Of a DNA stretch of 64,000 bases, positions 9,334-17,129 are shown piece after piece (the stretch's first letter is position 1; each line of letters begins with the position of its first letter). Below the pieces are notes generated by a model. That model was given only the letters and a program-made list of their open reading frames with translations, did no database searches and had not been told where the DNA came from. This stretch comes from Pediococcus cellicola (lineage in GTDB: Bacteria > Bacillota > Bacilli > Lactobacillales > Lactobacillaceae): NCBI RefSeq assembly GCF_001438655.1, contig NZ_JQBR01000010.1:1-64000 (forward strand), in the 5' to 3' direction. Both the position numbers and the translations under genes were made by a program.

Positions 9334-9809
9334 TCTACTTTTCTCAAATCTTCAATATACTCTCGTGTGGGTTCATTGACCACATTGGCCACATCCACAT
9401 GTAGGGCATCATGATACAACCAAATATCGGTGACATAGAAAACTGGGTATTCATACTTACTAGCAATGTGCTCTTTTCGTGCATACGCTTCAATCAATTC
9501 ATTAATCCGGATGCGCAGCGATTCCAATTGATCTTTTTTTAGGTCTGTGTGACCAAATGAAAATTCAAAAGCCAAAACGCCACGGCCCCATATATCAGAA
9601 ACTAGCTTAGGTACAGCATTAGGCTCATTTGGCTCAACAATTTTCTTTGCTACTAACATTTCAGCAACGCTTACCATTGCTTGGTTCACAGCTTTTTTGC
9701 TGGCAGACTGAACCACTAACAGAGCTCGCTTACGTTTCCAACGACGTACGAGATATCCCGCGATTAAGGCAATGATAAGAAGTAAAATCACAATCTTTAA
9801 AATAATCAT
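9330..9809 (-). CDS. Membrane-anchored protein of unknown function
   Basis: 159 aa. An N-terminal membrane segment (residues ~3-21, MIILKIVILLLIIALIAGY) is followed by a basic stop-transfer patch (RRWKRKRA) and a soluble, probably cytoplasmic domain of about 130 residues rich in charged residues. I do not recognise the family. The ATG at 9809 has GGAG seven bases upstream; longer upstream starts lack a ribosome site. It stands alone, convergent with def, with rpoY divergent on the other side. A position between def and rpoY suggests a conserved housekeeping accessory protein, but that is inference. Confidence 0.7.
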   Translation of the reverse strand: MIILKIVILLLIIALIAGYLVRRWKRKRALLVVQSASKKAVNQAMVSVAEMLVAKKIVEPNEPNAVPKLVSDIWGRGVLAFEFSFGHTDLKKDQLESLRIRINELIEAYARKEHIASKYEYPVFYVTDIWLYHDALHVDVANVVNEPTREYIEDLRKVE

Positions 9810-9865
9810 CGTCCAGCTCCTTACTTTGTACCCCCATTTTAGCATAATTTCCAGCATGAATCGCT

Positions 9866-9962
9866 TGATAGCCGTCCGATTCTATACTTCAAGCGGTCGG
9901 TATGCTAAAATAGTCTTGTTAGTCATTAGTGGCGCCTGCTTTTAGCTGGCAGGCCAACAAAC
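9866..9962 (+). promoter_or_regulatory. rpoY promoter and structured leader
   Basis: An extended -10, TGC-TAAAAT (hexamer 9906-9911), precedes rpoY. CGCTTGA and TCAAGCG form an inverted repeat just upstream (about 9871-9896). In the leader, GCCTGC and GCAGGC pair across about 10 bases (roughly 9934-9955). The -35 is not convincing. Confidence 0.5.
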
Positions 9963-9990
9963 TTTAAATTTTTTCAAAGGAGCACATACT

Positions 9991-10203
9991 ATGATCTTTA
10001 AAGTCCTATACCAAACATCTGCAGAAACAACACCCAAGCGGGAGACAACTGAATCGCTTTATCTCGAAGCTGAGACAAAAGAAGATGCCATCCAACTAGT
10101 TGAAAACAACACGGATTACAACATTGAATTTGTTGAACCACTTGAAGGAAAAGCCTTGGAGTACGAACAACAAAGCGTAAATTACAAGTTAACTACCTTT
10201 TAG
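9991..10203 (+). CDS. rpoY: RNA polymerase epsilon subunit RpoY (DUF1447)
   Basis: A 70-aa acidic protein matching the epsilon subunit of Bacillota RNA polymerase (B. subtilis YkzG/RpoY) over its whole length: MIFKVLYQ at the start and IEFVEPLEGKALEYEQQS near the end, with the family's YEQQS motif. It binds core RNA polymerase. In many Bacillota rpoY lies directly upstream of rnjA (RNase J1), but here it is monocistronic, closed by a strong terminator with an oppositely oriented gene beyond. AAGGAG lies 7-8 bases before the ATG. Confidence 0.93.
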   Translation: MIFKVLYQTSAETTPKRETTESLYLEAETKEDAIQLVENNTDYNIEFVEPLEGKALEYEQQSVNYKLTTF

Positions 10204-10219
10204 TTAGCCTTGTCCATTA

Positions 10220-10273
10220 AAGAGTCACAGACTGCCAAACAAAGATGTTTGGATAGTCTGTGGCTCTTTTTTT
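10220..10273 (+). terminator. Rho-independent terminator of rpoY
   Basis: GAGTCACAGACT pairs with AGTCTGTGGCTC (one G-T pair), with an inner CCAAACA/TGTTTGG extension, followed by seven T. Confidence 0.9.
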
Positions 10274-10281
10274 ATTCAAAA

Positions 10282-10313
10282 ACAAAAAAACATCGGTACC
10301 AAAGTACCGATGT
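10282..10313 (-). terminator. Rho-independent terminator of the LysM-NlpC/P60 gene
   Basis: On the minus strand ACATCGGTAC and GTACCGATGT form a perfect 10-bp stem with a 4-base loop, followed by seven T. Confidence 0.9.
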
Positions 10314-10327
10314 CAATTGATTTTAAA

Positions 10328-11728
10328 TTATTTAACTGTTCCTGCAAAGCTTGGAGCAAAGTAACTGCTGATTGTTTCGATATCAACATTTTGACCAGGC
10401 TGTGGTGCAGCAACGTATTGGTTATTACCAATATAAATGGCAACGTGATAAGTAGCGCCCTTGGCACCCCAGAATAATAGGTCTCCAGGTTGAGCTGCAG
10501 ATACAGACTTTTGTGTAACTGAACTTTCAAGAGATACCGTGTAATGTGGTAAGCTAACGCCTTCTGCATGTTCGAAAACATAAGCAACTAATCCAGAACA
10601 ATCCATTCCACTCAAGCTTGAACCACCCCAAACATATGGGATATTGGCATTTGCCAATTTAACAGCCAAACTCACAACAGAACCGGAAGTCAAATTACTA
10701 TTCGTGGTGGTTGAAGTCTTCTGAGTTGTCGTAGCACTGCTGGCAGTTGCTTTGCTTGCTGTAGAAGAAGCTGTTACTGTCTTAGGCGCAGTTGCAGAGC
10801 TAGCTGCAGCGACGGTGCTTGCTTGACTAGAAGCTGCATAAACCGTCTTCTTTGCTGCTGTGCTTACCTGCTTAGGTGCAGTTGAGGCAGCACTTGAAGT
10901 TGCTTGTGCAACAACCGCTTTACTTGAACTTTCACTAGCTGGTGCCTGACTTGCAGGTGCTTGTGAAACGGCACTAGATGAAACTGCAGAAGAAGCACTT
11001 GAAGTACTTGTGCTAGCAACAGACTGGCTACTTGCTGAACTAGCACTAACTGCATCACTAGTTGCACTGACTTCACTGGAAACACTTTGAGAACTTGGTG
11101 CAACACTTGAGTCTTGACTAGCTGAACTTGCAACAGTGGCGCTAGTTGCCGTTTTAGCTTGGCTTGAGCTTTCAACTGAAGCTGAAGCAACTGAACTTTG
11201 CGCTACAGTTGAAGCTGCTGAACTTTGTGCAGTTGAGGCAGGTGCTTTATATTGAACCGTAGCTGCTGAACTAGAAACTTTAGCAGCATCACTCCCAGCA
11301 ACGGGAACCTTCAATTTTTGGCCGACCAAAATCAAGTTGCTAGTCAAGTTGTTAGCTTTCTTAATAGCTGCAACTGAAACACCATGATCCTGGCTGATCT
11401 GCCAGAGACTGTCACCGCTCTTAGCCGTAACCGTTATGTACGCTTGAGAACTTACTTTACTTTCCTTTTCAACTTGAGTACCAGGAATTTCAAGCTGTTG
11501 GCCAACAAAGATTAAATGTGATTTTTGATCAATTTTATTTAGAGTTTCAATACTTTTAATTGAAACGTTATATTTTTGTGCAAAGCTCCAAACAGTATCA
11601 TTTTTAGCAACCTTAACTGAATCAGCATTAACACTTTGTGTAGCTCCAGCAACGAACAAACCAGCCGCTCCAGCAACACCCGCTAGAACTACCTTTGCCT
11701 TCTTAGAATTACTGTGTGATTTAACCAT
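10328..11728 (-). CDS. Secreted LysM-NlpC/P60 peptidoglycan endopeptidase
   Basis: A 466-aa wall hydrolase. A signal peptide (residues 1-~36, ending in NAD) is followed by two LysM modules (about 37-85 and 100-145, each with a GxxLxIP or GQKLKVP end) that bind peptidoglycan. A long Ser/Ala/Thr/Gln linker spans about 150-350 and a C-terminal NlpC/P60 domain follows. The catalytic Cys is in MDCSGLVAYVF and the His in YHVAIYIG. Such enzymes cut the stem peptide (typically D-Glu to Lys or DAP) and separate daughter cells. The ATG at 11728 is eight bases after AGGAG; the GTG three codons earlier overlaps that site. The linker is low complexity, so alternate-frame ORFs inside it are not genes. It has its own terminator and a WalR-like site upstream. 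Confidence 0.93.
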   Translation of the reverse strand: MVKSHSNSKKAKVVLAGVAGAAGLFVAGATQSVNADSVKVAKNDTVWSFAQKYNVSIKSIETLNKIDQKSHLIFVGQQLEIPGTQVEKESKVSSQAYITVTAKSGDSLWQISQDHGVSVAAIKKANNLTSNLILVGQKLKVPVAGSDAAKVSSSAATVQYKAPASTAQSSAASTVAQSSVASASVESSSQAKTATSATVASSASQDSSVAPSSQSVSSEVSATSDAVSASSASSQSVASTSTSSASSAVSSSAVSQAPASQAPASESSSKAVVAQATSSAASTAPKQVSTAAKKTVYAASSQASTVAAASSATAPKTVTASSTASKATASSATTTQKTSTTTNSNLTSGSVVSLAVKLANANIPYVWGGSSLSGMDCSGLVAYVFEHAEGVSLPHYTVSLESSVTQKSVSAAQPGDLLFWGAKGATYHVAIYIGNNQYVAAPQPGQNVDIETISSYFAPSFAGTVK

Positions 11729-11989
11729 ATACCCCACTCCTTTAATTCATTTTCTAAAGCTATAAATACTCATTTTTTAAGACTTAGTATAATCTTATAG
11801 AATTTACTAGCTGTATTGTATCACGAAGTTTTTTAAAAAAATACCCCTTTTATGCATATATTTTTCAACCTAAATTAAAGAAAGCATGTGAAAGCTTGCT
11901 GCTAAAGTTGTTAAGGTATCCGTTTTCCTTAAAAGAAATTTAAACTTTTTTTTAGCAAAAGATCTAACAGAACGCCTGTTTTGGCTAGT

Positions 11990-12006
11990 GTTACAAACGT
12001 GTTACA
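11990..12006 (-). promoter_or_regulatory. WalR (YycF)-type binding site candidate
   Basis: On the minus strand the site reads TGTAAC-ACGTT-TGTAAC, an exact fit to the WalR consensus TGTWAH-N5-TGTWAH. Because of its symmetry the shifted plus-strand reading TGTTAC-AAACG-TGTTAC (11989-12005) fits as well. WalRK controls cell-wall hydrolases in Bacillota, which suits the adjacent LysM-NlpC/P60 gene. The site is some 170 bases upstream of the best -10, further than usual. Confidence 0.55.
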
Positions 12007-12070
12007 GTTTTTTGCCATTATGACAAACACCCGTAACATTAGCTTGTTTTAGCAAATTATTCCAATAAAC

Positions 12071-12117
12071 TTTTTATGTATAAAAAAATTCGTTTTATTT
12101 ATTTTTATGTATAAAAA
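12071..12117. repeat. Two copies of a 16-bp AT-rich palindrome, 31 bp apart
   Basis: TTTTTATGTATAAAAA occurs at 12071-12086 and 12102-12117. Each has 7-bp arms around a central GT. The bases after each copy are similar (ATTCGTTTTA and ATTCATTTAC), so the unit is about 24 bp. Start-to-start distance is 31 bp, close to three helical turns. Confidence 0.6.
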
Positions 12118-12152
12118 TTCATTTACTGATTTAGAAAGCTTCTTAAAATTTT

Positions 12153-12190
12153 CGAAAAAAAGAGTGAATTCAACTTGTGAATTCACTCTT
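12153..12190 (-). terminator. Rho-independent terminator of the fructose operon
   Basis: On the minus strand AGAGTGAATTCA and TGAATTCACTCT form a perfect 12-bp stem followed by seven T. Confidence 0.9.
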
Positions 12191-12197
12191 CGAACTT

Positions 12198-14135
12198 TTA
12201 TTTTGTAACTTGTTTACGAGCTGGTCGCCAAATTCCAAGAATTGTACCGGCAACGACAGCACCAATCACAAGCGCTAACACATAGAACATCCAGTGGGTC
12301 GCCAACGGTGTTACCCAAAGACCACCATGAGGAGCAGGGACACTTACATGCCAGAGCTGTGTCAAACCGCCACCAATTGCGGCCCCAATGACACTAGAAA
12401 CAATGACATGTAACGGGTCAGCTGTTGCAAATGGAATGACACCTTCTGTAATAAAGGAAATTCCCAAAACCCAGTTGGAGATTCCTGCTTGGCGTTCCTG
12501 TTCTGTAAACTTCTTTGGCCAGACTGCAGTGGCAATCGCAGTGGCTAATGGTGGCACCATGCCGCCAACCATAACAGCAGCCATCAACTTGCCATCTCCA
12601 GTTGAAGTATACGCTGCAATTGCAAATGTATACGCCGCCTTGTTGAAAGGACCTCCCATGTCGATCGCCATCATGCCACCGAGAATGGTACCTAGCAACA
12701 CTTCATTTCCGGTTCCCATACCATTTAAGACGTGGGTAATCCAGGCATTTACTGCTGCAAAGATTGGATTAATGATAAAGAACATGGCCAATCCAACAAT
12801 TAAAAGACTAATAATCGGATAAAGAAGCATTGGTTTTAAGCCTTCCAAACTTTTGGGAACACCTTTGAAGACTTTTTTAAGCCAGTTAACGACAACACCG
12901 GCCAGAAAACCAGCAATTAGGCCGCCAATAAAACCAGAAACACTGGTCGTTTTTAAGACATTAGCCGCGGCCGTATTGGCCATGAAGCCACCAACAATTC
13001 CGGGCATTAACGCGGGTAAATCGCCAATGGATTCGGCGATGTACCCTGCTAAAATTGGAACTAAGAAAGCAAACGCCCAATTACCAAGTTGGTTAGTAAA
13101 TGTAAAGTAAATACTATTTGAGCCTGCAAAGCGTTCAATAATGAATGAGAACGCCATGATAATCCCACCACCAACAACGAATGGCAGCATGTGTGACACA
13201 CCGTTCATTAAATCTTTATAGATTTCATTCCAGAAGCTGCCGCCTTGCGTATCATTACCAGCACTTTCTTGATCACCAGTCGCACGGTAAACAGGTGCGT
13301 TACCAGCTTCAATTTGGTCTAGTAATTCATCAGACTTATTAATGCCGTCAATAACAGGACGATTCAAAAGCTTCTTACCATCAAATCGGTTCATTTCAAC
13401 TTTTTTATCTGCCGTAATCACAACACCATCAGCTCGGGCAATATCATCAGCCGTTAAGCGATGTTTAACTCCTTCAGAGCCGTTTGTTTCTACTTTAATT
13501 TCAATATTTTTCTCTTTAGCAGATTTCAGTAGTGCAGCTTCTGCCATGTACGTATGTGCAATTCCGTTTGGACAAGCAGAAACGGCAACAATATATGGTC
13601 GTTTCTCGTCACTGGTCACTTTTGTATCAGCTTTTTTCTTGGCTTCTGCCTCAGCATCTGCTTTATCTTGAGCCTCTTTAGCTGACTGGGCATCTGCAAA
13701 TAACTGCTGAACCTCATCTGGTGTCTTGGCTTGTTTAAGTTGGGCAACCAAATCTGGATTAATCAAAAGACTTGATAATGCTGCCAGTGCCTGAAGATGG
13801 GTATTATTAGCCCCTTCTGGCGCAGCAATCATGAAGAATAAGTGGACCGGTTGGGCATCTAAAGCGTCAAAATCAACCCCCTGTTCACTTTTGGCAAACA
13901 GAACGGTGGCGCGTTTGACGGCTTTATCCTTGGCATGGGGCATAGCGATCCCATCACCAATACCAGTCGTTGATTCTTGTTCTCGTTTGATGATATCAGC
14001 TTTATAGAGTGCTTCATCATCAATAATGCCCTGCTCAAAGTATTTATGTACCATCTCATTAATGGCGTCATCTTTATTTTGAGCCTTTAAATCCATGATC
14101 ATCACATCTTTGAGGAGTAGATCGCGAATATCCAT
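12198..14135 (-). CDS. fruA: Fructose-specific PTS permease EIIABC
   Basis: A 645-aa membrane protein that imports fructose as fructose-1-phosphate. Domain order is EIIA (residues ~1-150, phospho-His in GIAMPHAKD near 67), a Lys/Ala-rich linker, EIIB (~178-275, phospho-Cys in VSACPNGIAHT near 184) and EIIC (~300-640, many membrane helices). It is the last gene of fruR-fruK-fruA, 15 bases after fruK, and is followed by a strong terminator. Its product feeds FruK. Confidence 0.96.
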   Translation of the reverse strand: MDIRDLLLKDVMIMDLKAQNKDDAINEMVHKYFEQGIIDDEALYKADIIKREQESTTGIGDGIAMPHAKDKAVKRATVLFAKSEQGVDFDALDAQPVHLFFMIAAPEGANNTHLQALAALSSLLINPDLVAQLKQAKTPDEVQQLFADAQSAKEAQDKADAEAEAKKKADTKVTSDEKRPYIVAVSACPNGIAHTYMAEAALLKSAKEKNIEIKVETNGSEGVKHRLTADDIARADGVVITADKKVEMNRFDGKKLLNRPVIDGINKSDELLDQIEAGNAPVYRATGDQESAGNDTQGGSFWNEIYKDLMNGVSHMLPFVVGGGIIMAFSFIIERFAGSNSIYFTFTNQLGNWAFAFLVPILAGYIAESIGDLPALMPGIVGGFMANTAAANVLKTTSVSGFIGGLIAGFLAGVVVNWLKKVFKGVPKSLEGLKPMLLYPIISLLIVGLAMFFIINPIFAAVNAWITHVLNGMGTGNEVLLGTILGGMMAIDMGGPFNKAAYTFAIAAYTSTGDGKLMAAVMVGGMVPPLATAIATAVWPKKFTEQERQAGISNWVLGISFITEGVIPFATADPLHVIVSSVIGAAIGGGLTQLWHVSVPAPHGGLWVTPLATHWMFYVLALVIGAVVAGTILGIWRPARKQVTK

Positions 14136-14150
14136 GTGAATCCCTTCTTT

Positions 14151-15062
14151 CTAAAATTCTTCAATCTTGATTTGTGGTAATACTTCCTCAATCTTGGCTT
14201 TGGTTGCAATGTCAGCAGAAAATGCCGTAGCACTCCCACAAGCAAGACCGTATCGGAAACTCTCCATCGCATCATGAGTCGCATCAAAGGTCCCAGCAAA
14301 ACCAGCAAGCATAGAATCACCAGCACCAACTGAATTTTGAACCGTTCCCTTAGGTGCAGCACTTCGGTAACAATGGTCTGGCGTAACTAGCATTCCGCCA
14401 TCACCAGCCATCGAAATCATGACGTGCTGTGCACCCATTTCGATTAGCTTTTGCCCATAGGTTTTGATTTTTTCAAGACTATCAAGTTCCACATGGAATA
14501 AGTCAGCTAATTCATGATTATTAGGTTTTACGACTACCGGATGCGTTGGCAATGTTTTTTTCAAAGCTTCACCAGTTGTGTCAACCGCGTATTCTGCACC
14601 ACGTTCCTTCACCTTTTGAATCAAATCAAAATAGAAGGTCTGGGGCAAACTACTTGGTACGCTTCCAGAGAAAATCACCATATCGTCAGCCTTTAACTGG
14701 TCAAATTGATCCAAAAAGGCTTGCTTTTCATCAGCCGCAATTGCGGGTCCCGCAGCATTCAGCTCCGTTTCCTGCTCAGCCTTTAGTTTGACATTAATTC
14801 TGGTATCTGCCGCAATTTTAGTAAAATGACTCTCAATGTGAAGTTCACGGAGCTTATCATGAACAAATTCACCCGTGAAGCCTCCTAAAAATCCCCATGC
14901 TTGATTCGGATAAGCCAACTCACTTAGAATTCTTGAGACATTAATCCCTTTGCCACCGGGAAACTTAAATGTCGTCTCCAATCGGTTTACTTCACCAAGA
15001 TTTAAGTTGGGCAATTGAATCACGTAATCAATTGACGGATTCAAAGTCACCGTGTAAATCAT
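14151..15062 (-). CDS. fruK: 1-phosphofructokinase
   Basis: A 303-aa PfkB-family kinase that converts fructose-1-phosphate to fructose-1,6-bisphosphate. It has the PfkB N-terminal motif GGKGINVSRIL (about residues 37-47) and the C-terminal catalytic motif SVGAGDSMLAGF (about 248-259, catalytic Asp in GAGD). Its ATG overlaps the fruR stop by four bases (ATGA), so the two are translationally coupled. Tagatose-6-phosphate kinase is the alternative within the family, but the operon with fruA favours FruK. Confidence 0.95.
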   Translation of the reverse strand: MIYTVTLNPSIDYVIQLPNLNLGEVNRLETTFKFPGGKGINVSRILSELAYPNQAWGFLGGFTGEFVHDKLRELHIESHFTKIAADTRINVKLKAEQETELNAAGPAIAADEKQAFLDQFDQLKADDMVIFSGSVPSSLPQTFYFDLIQKVKERGAEYAVDTTGEALKKTLPTHPVVVKPNNHELADLFHVELDSLEKIKTYGQKLIEMGAQHVMISMAGDGGMLVTPDHCYRSAAPKGTVQNSVGAGDSMLAGFAGTFDATHDAMESFRYGLACGSATAFSADIATKAKIEEVLPQIKIEEF

Positions 15063-15820
15063 TTTTCTGCCTCCATAATTTCTCCAATTTGCTCAAAACG
15101 TTGTAATACTTCGCTGTCCTGTTCATCTGTAATCAAAATACCAGCTTCTAAATCTGCTACTTTAGCAAACGAAACTTCATTTAGTTTACTGGTATCAGCT
15201 AAAAAATAACCCACTTCACTTTGCATCAAAACCGCGCGTTTAACGGCCGCTTCATTAGGATCAGGCGTTGTAAACCCAAATTTAGGGTGAACACCATTAA
15301 CGCCCATAAATGCACGGTTAAAGCGAAAGTTCTTAATTGTTTCAACCACGTCAGCGCCAACAATCGCTTTAGTCGTATTCTTGAGTTCGCCGCCCACCAA
15401 GTACGTCTTAATATTGATATCGGCCAATTGTGAGGCTAACTGCACACCATTTGTGACCACCAAAACAGACCGCAAATTGGCCATATATGGAATCATCGCC
15501 TGTGTAGAAGTCCCGGCATCTAAGTAAATGACTTCATCAGCTTCAATTTGGTCTACTGCCAATTTAGCAATTTTTTGCTTACCTTGAACGTTTTTGGACG
15601 CTTTCTCTAAAACGCCAGGTTCGTTTTGCAACGTCGTAATGGCTTTAGCACCACCGTGAATACGGACGAGTTTTCCTTGATCCTCAAGTTCTTGAAGATC
15701 ACGTCTTACTGTTGAAATTGAACAATCTAGCAGTTGTACTAACTCCTGTAGCTTAACAATACCGGATTTTTTCAGCTGCTCTAAAATTGCATTTTGCCTT
15801 TCTTCTGTAAGCACTTTCAT
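15059..15820 (-). CDS. fruR: DeoR-family repressor of the fructose operon
   Basis: A 253-aa DeoR-type regulator. The N-terminal helix-turn-helix carries the family motif ISTVRRDLQELEDQGKLVRIHGGA (about residues 35-58), and the C-terminal sugar-phosphate sensor domain has YLDAGTST near 99-106. It probably represses its own operon and responds to fructose-1-phosphate. It is the first gene, with direct-repeat operator candidates over its promoter. Confidence 0.92.
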   Translation of the reverse strand: MKVLTEERQNAILEQLKKSGIVKLQELVQLLDCSISTVRRDLQELEDQGKLVRIHGGAKAITTLQNEPGVLEKASKNVQGKQKIAKLAVDQIEADEVIYLDAGTSTQAMIPYMANLRSVLVVTNGVQLASQLADINIKTYLVGGELKNTTKAIVGADVVETIKNFRFNRAFMGVNGVHPKFGFTTPDPNEAAVKRAVLMQSEVGYFLADTSKLNEVSFAKVADLEAGILITDEQDSEVLQRFEQIGEIMEAEK

Positions 15821-15836
15821 TTCACCTGCCTATAGT

Positions 15837-15875
15837 AATATATCATTCAATTCAATCAAAATCAATCATAAAACG
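15837..15875 (-). promoter_or_regulatory. fruRKA promoter with DeoR-type operator repeats
   Basis: On the minus strand TTGATT (15865-15860), a 17-base spacer and TATATT (15842-15837) form a good sigma-A promoter. The -35 and spacer carry repeated TGATTGA/TTGATTGAA/TTGAATGA words spaced about 8-10 bases apart, the style of operator used by DeoR-family sugar repressors such as LacR and FruR. Confidence 0.6.
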
Positions 15876-15919
15876 TCAAATTCTTCAAAAAAATCGTTTA
15901 TTTTATATAAAAATTCTAG

Positions 15920-16975
15920 TTAATTATCAATTTCTGAATGGATACTTTGTTTGATAGTTTGCGGGCGTTTTTCGCGAACGTGCACACCCAATACATCAAT
16001 GAAGAATGCCACAATCGGAATTCCCACAATTAATCCCCATGTTCCAAAAATTTCTTCACTAACAATTAAAGTGACAAATGTCACAAAAATTGGCAGTGCA
16101 GTGGCATTGGCCATTAAGCGTGGATGTAAGAAATAAGACTCAAAGGCGTGAATGACTATTACCAATAGCAAAACTTCTAAAACTGTCACGAAGCCATTCA
16201 CCGAAAAACCAATAATCGAAAGTGGAATTAAGGAAATCAAGACGCCCGCAACAGGGATCAGCCCCAAAACAAACACAATCAAGGCCAATACCAAGAGGCT
16301 CGGCATCCCAATCAACCATAGTCCCAGTGTCATTAAGACTGTATTAATTGAACAAATAATCAGCTGGGTTTCAATCACAGTCCCCAAAATGGTAATAAAT
16401 TTCGCAGCAAGCGTGTAAATATTAATGAAAACCTGTTGATAGCGACTATGCAAAAAAGCATGTCCAAAATGTTTTAGATGTGTATAGGTCAAATTAAAAA
16501 TAAAACTTAAAAAAACCGCCAAAACAACGTGTTCAATGCCACGTCCCACATGTCCTAGCTTAACCAGCCCACTTACAGCAAGTTCTGAGCCGTGTTTTAA
16601 GATAGAAGAATTATGAATTCCCTTTTGCAACCAAGCGTACACTTGTTTATCGAAAACTGGGTGTTTATCAATGGTAGATTCAATCATTTTAGGTAGGCCA
16701 CTAAACTGATCTGCTAGTAATGGCGCAGCTACGACCACCACCATCACAAACAACCCAATGGCCACAATGTAAAGTAGCACCGTTACCATTGGTTGATTCA
16801 AAGGGAGAAACTTGCGCAGGTTACGCGTCCCAACATGCCCTAGAAATGAAAATATCACCACAAATAAAATTAATGATAAAAATGGCTTCAAAAAAAATAA
16901 GATCACAATAATGATAGCTAACGTGGTATATAACGCCACATCATCCCGTTTAAAAAAGTTCACAATACGATCCAA
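15920..16975 (-). CDS. AI-2E family membrane transporter (first of two)
   Basis: 351 aa from a TTG start that follows GGAGGG by seven bases; longer starts exist but lack a ribosome site. About eight membrane segments with the family pattern are seen, including the C-terminal half with GLIPVAGVLISLIPLSI and SEEIFGTWGLIVGIPIVAFF. AI-2E family members are permease-like proteins, some tied to autoinducer-2 export or Na+/H+ exchange; the substrate here is unknown. It stands alone between the prs terminator and fruR. A second, more distant member lies at 48401-49549. Confidence 0.87.
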   Translation of the reverse strand: MDRIVNFFKRDDVALYTTLAIIIVILFFLKPFLSLILFVVIFSFLGHVGTRNLRKFLPLNQPMVTVLLYIVAIGLFVMVVVVAAPLLADQFSGLPKMIESTIDKHPVFDKQVYAWLQKGIHNSSILKHGSELAVSGLVKLGHVGRGIEHVVLAVFLSFIFNLTYTHLKHFGHAFLHSRYQQVFINIYTLAAKFITILGTVIETQLIICSINTVLMTLGLWLIGMPSLLVLALIVFVLGLIPVAGVLISLIPLSIIGFSVNGFVTVLEVLLLVIVIHAFESYFLHPRLMANATALPIFVTFVTLIVSEEIFGTWGLIVGIPIVAFFIDVLGVHVREKRPQTIKQSIHSEIDN

Positions 16976-17060
16976 ATGACATCCCTCCAAAATAGTTGGT
17001 TTTAACATAACATGAACCGTCAAAGAATCAAACCGACTCTCGACAAATTTTACTTTAAAA

Positions 17061-17113
17061 TATAAAAACCTCCCCAAATACTTTCAATTAAGCTAAGAAA
17101 GTATTTCGGAAGG
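17061..17113 (-). terminator. Rho-independent terminator of prs
   Basis: On the minus strand CCTTCCG-AAATACTTTC pairs with GAAAGTATTT-GGGGAGG, followed by TTTTTATA. Confidence 0.85.
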
Positions 17114-17129
17114 CTTCGATTAAATTCGG

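Larger units (their letters stand above)
11729..12152 (-). promoter_or_regulatory. Long regulatory region upstream of the wall hydrolase
   Basis: About 420 bases hold no gene. On the minus strand an extended -10 (TGA-TACAAT, 11820-11815) and an alternative TATACT near 11790 could start the hydrolase transcript. Short inverted repeats (TTAAGG/CCTTAA near 11910-11930; AACAG/CTGTT near 11967-11981) lie upstream, then the WalR-like box (11990-12006) and two copies of an AT-rich palindrome (12071-12117). Confidence 0.5.

Noticed and set aside
10864-11190. Leu/Gln/Val-rich minus-strand ORF
   Set aside because: It is a second frame of the hydrolase Ser/Ala linker.
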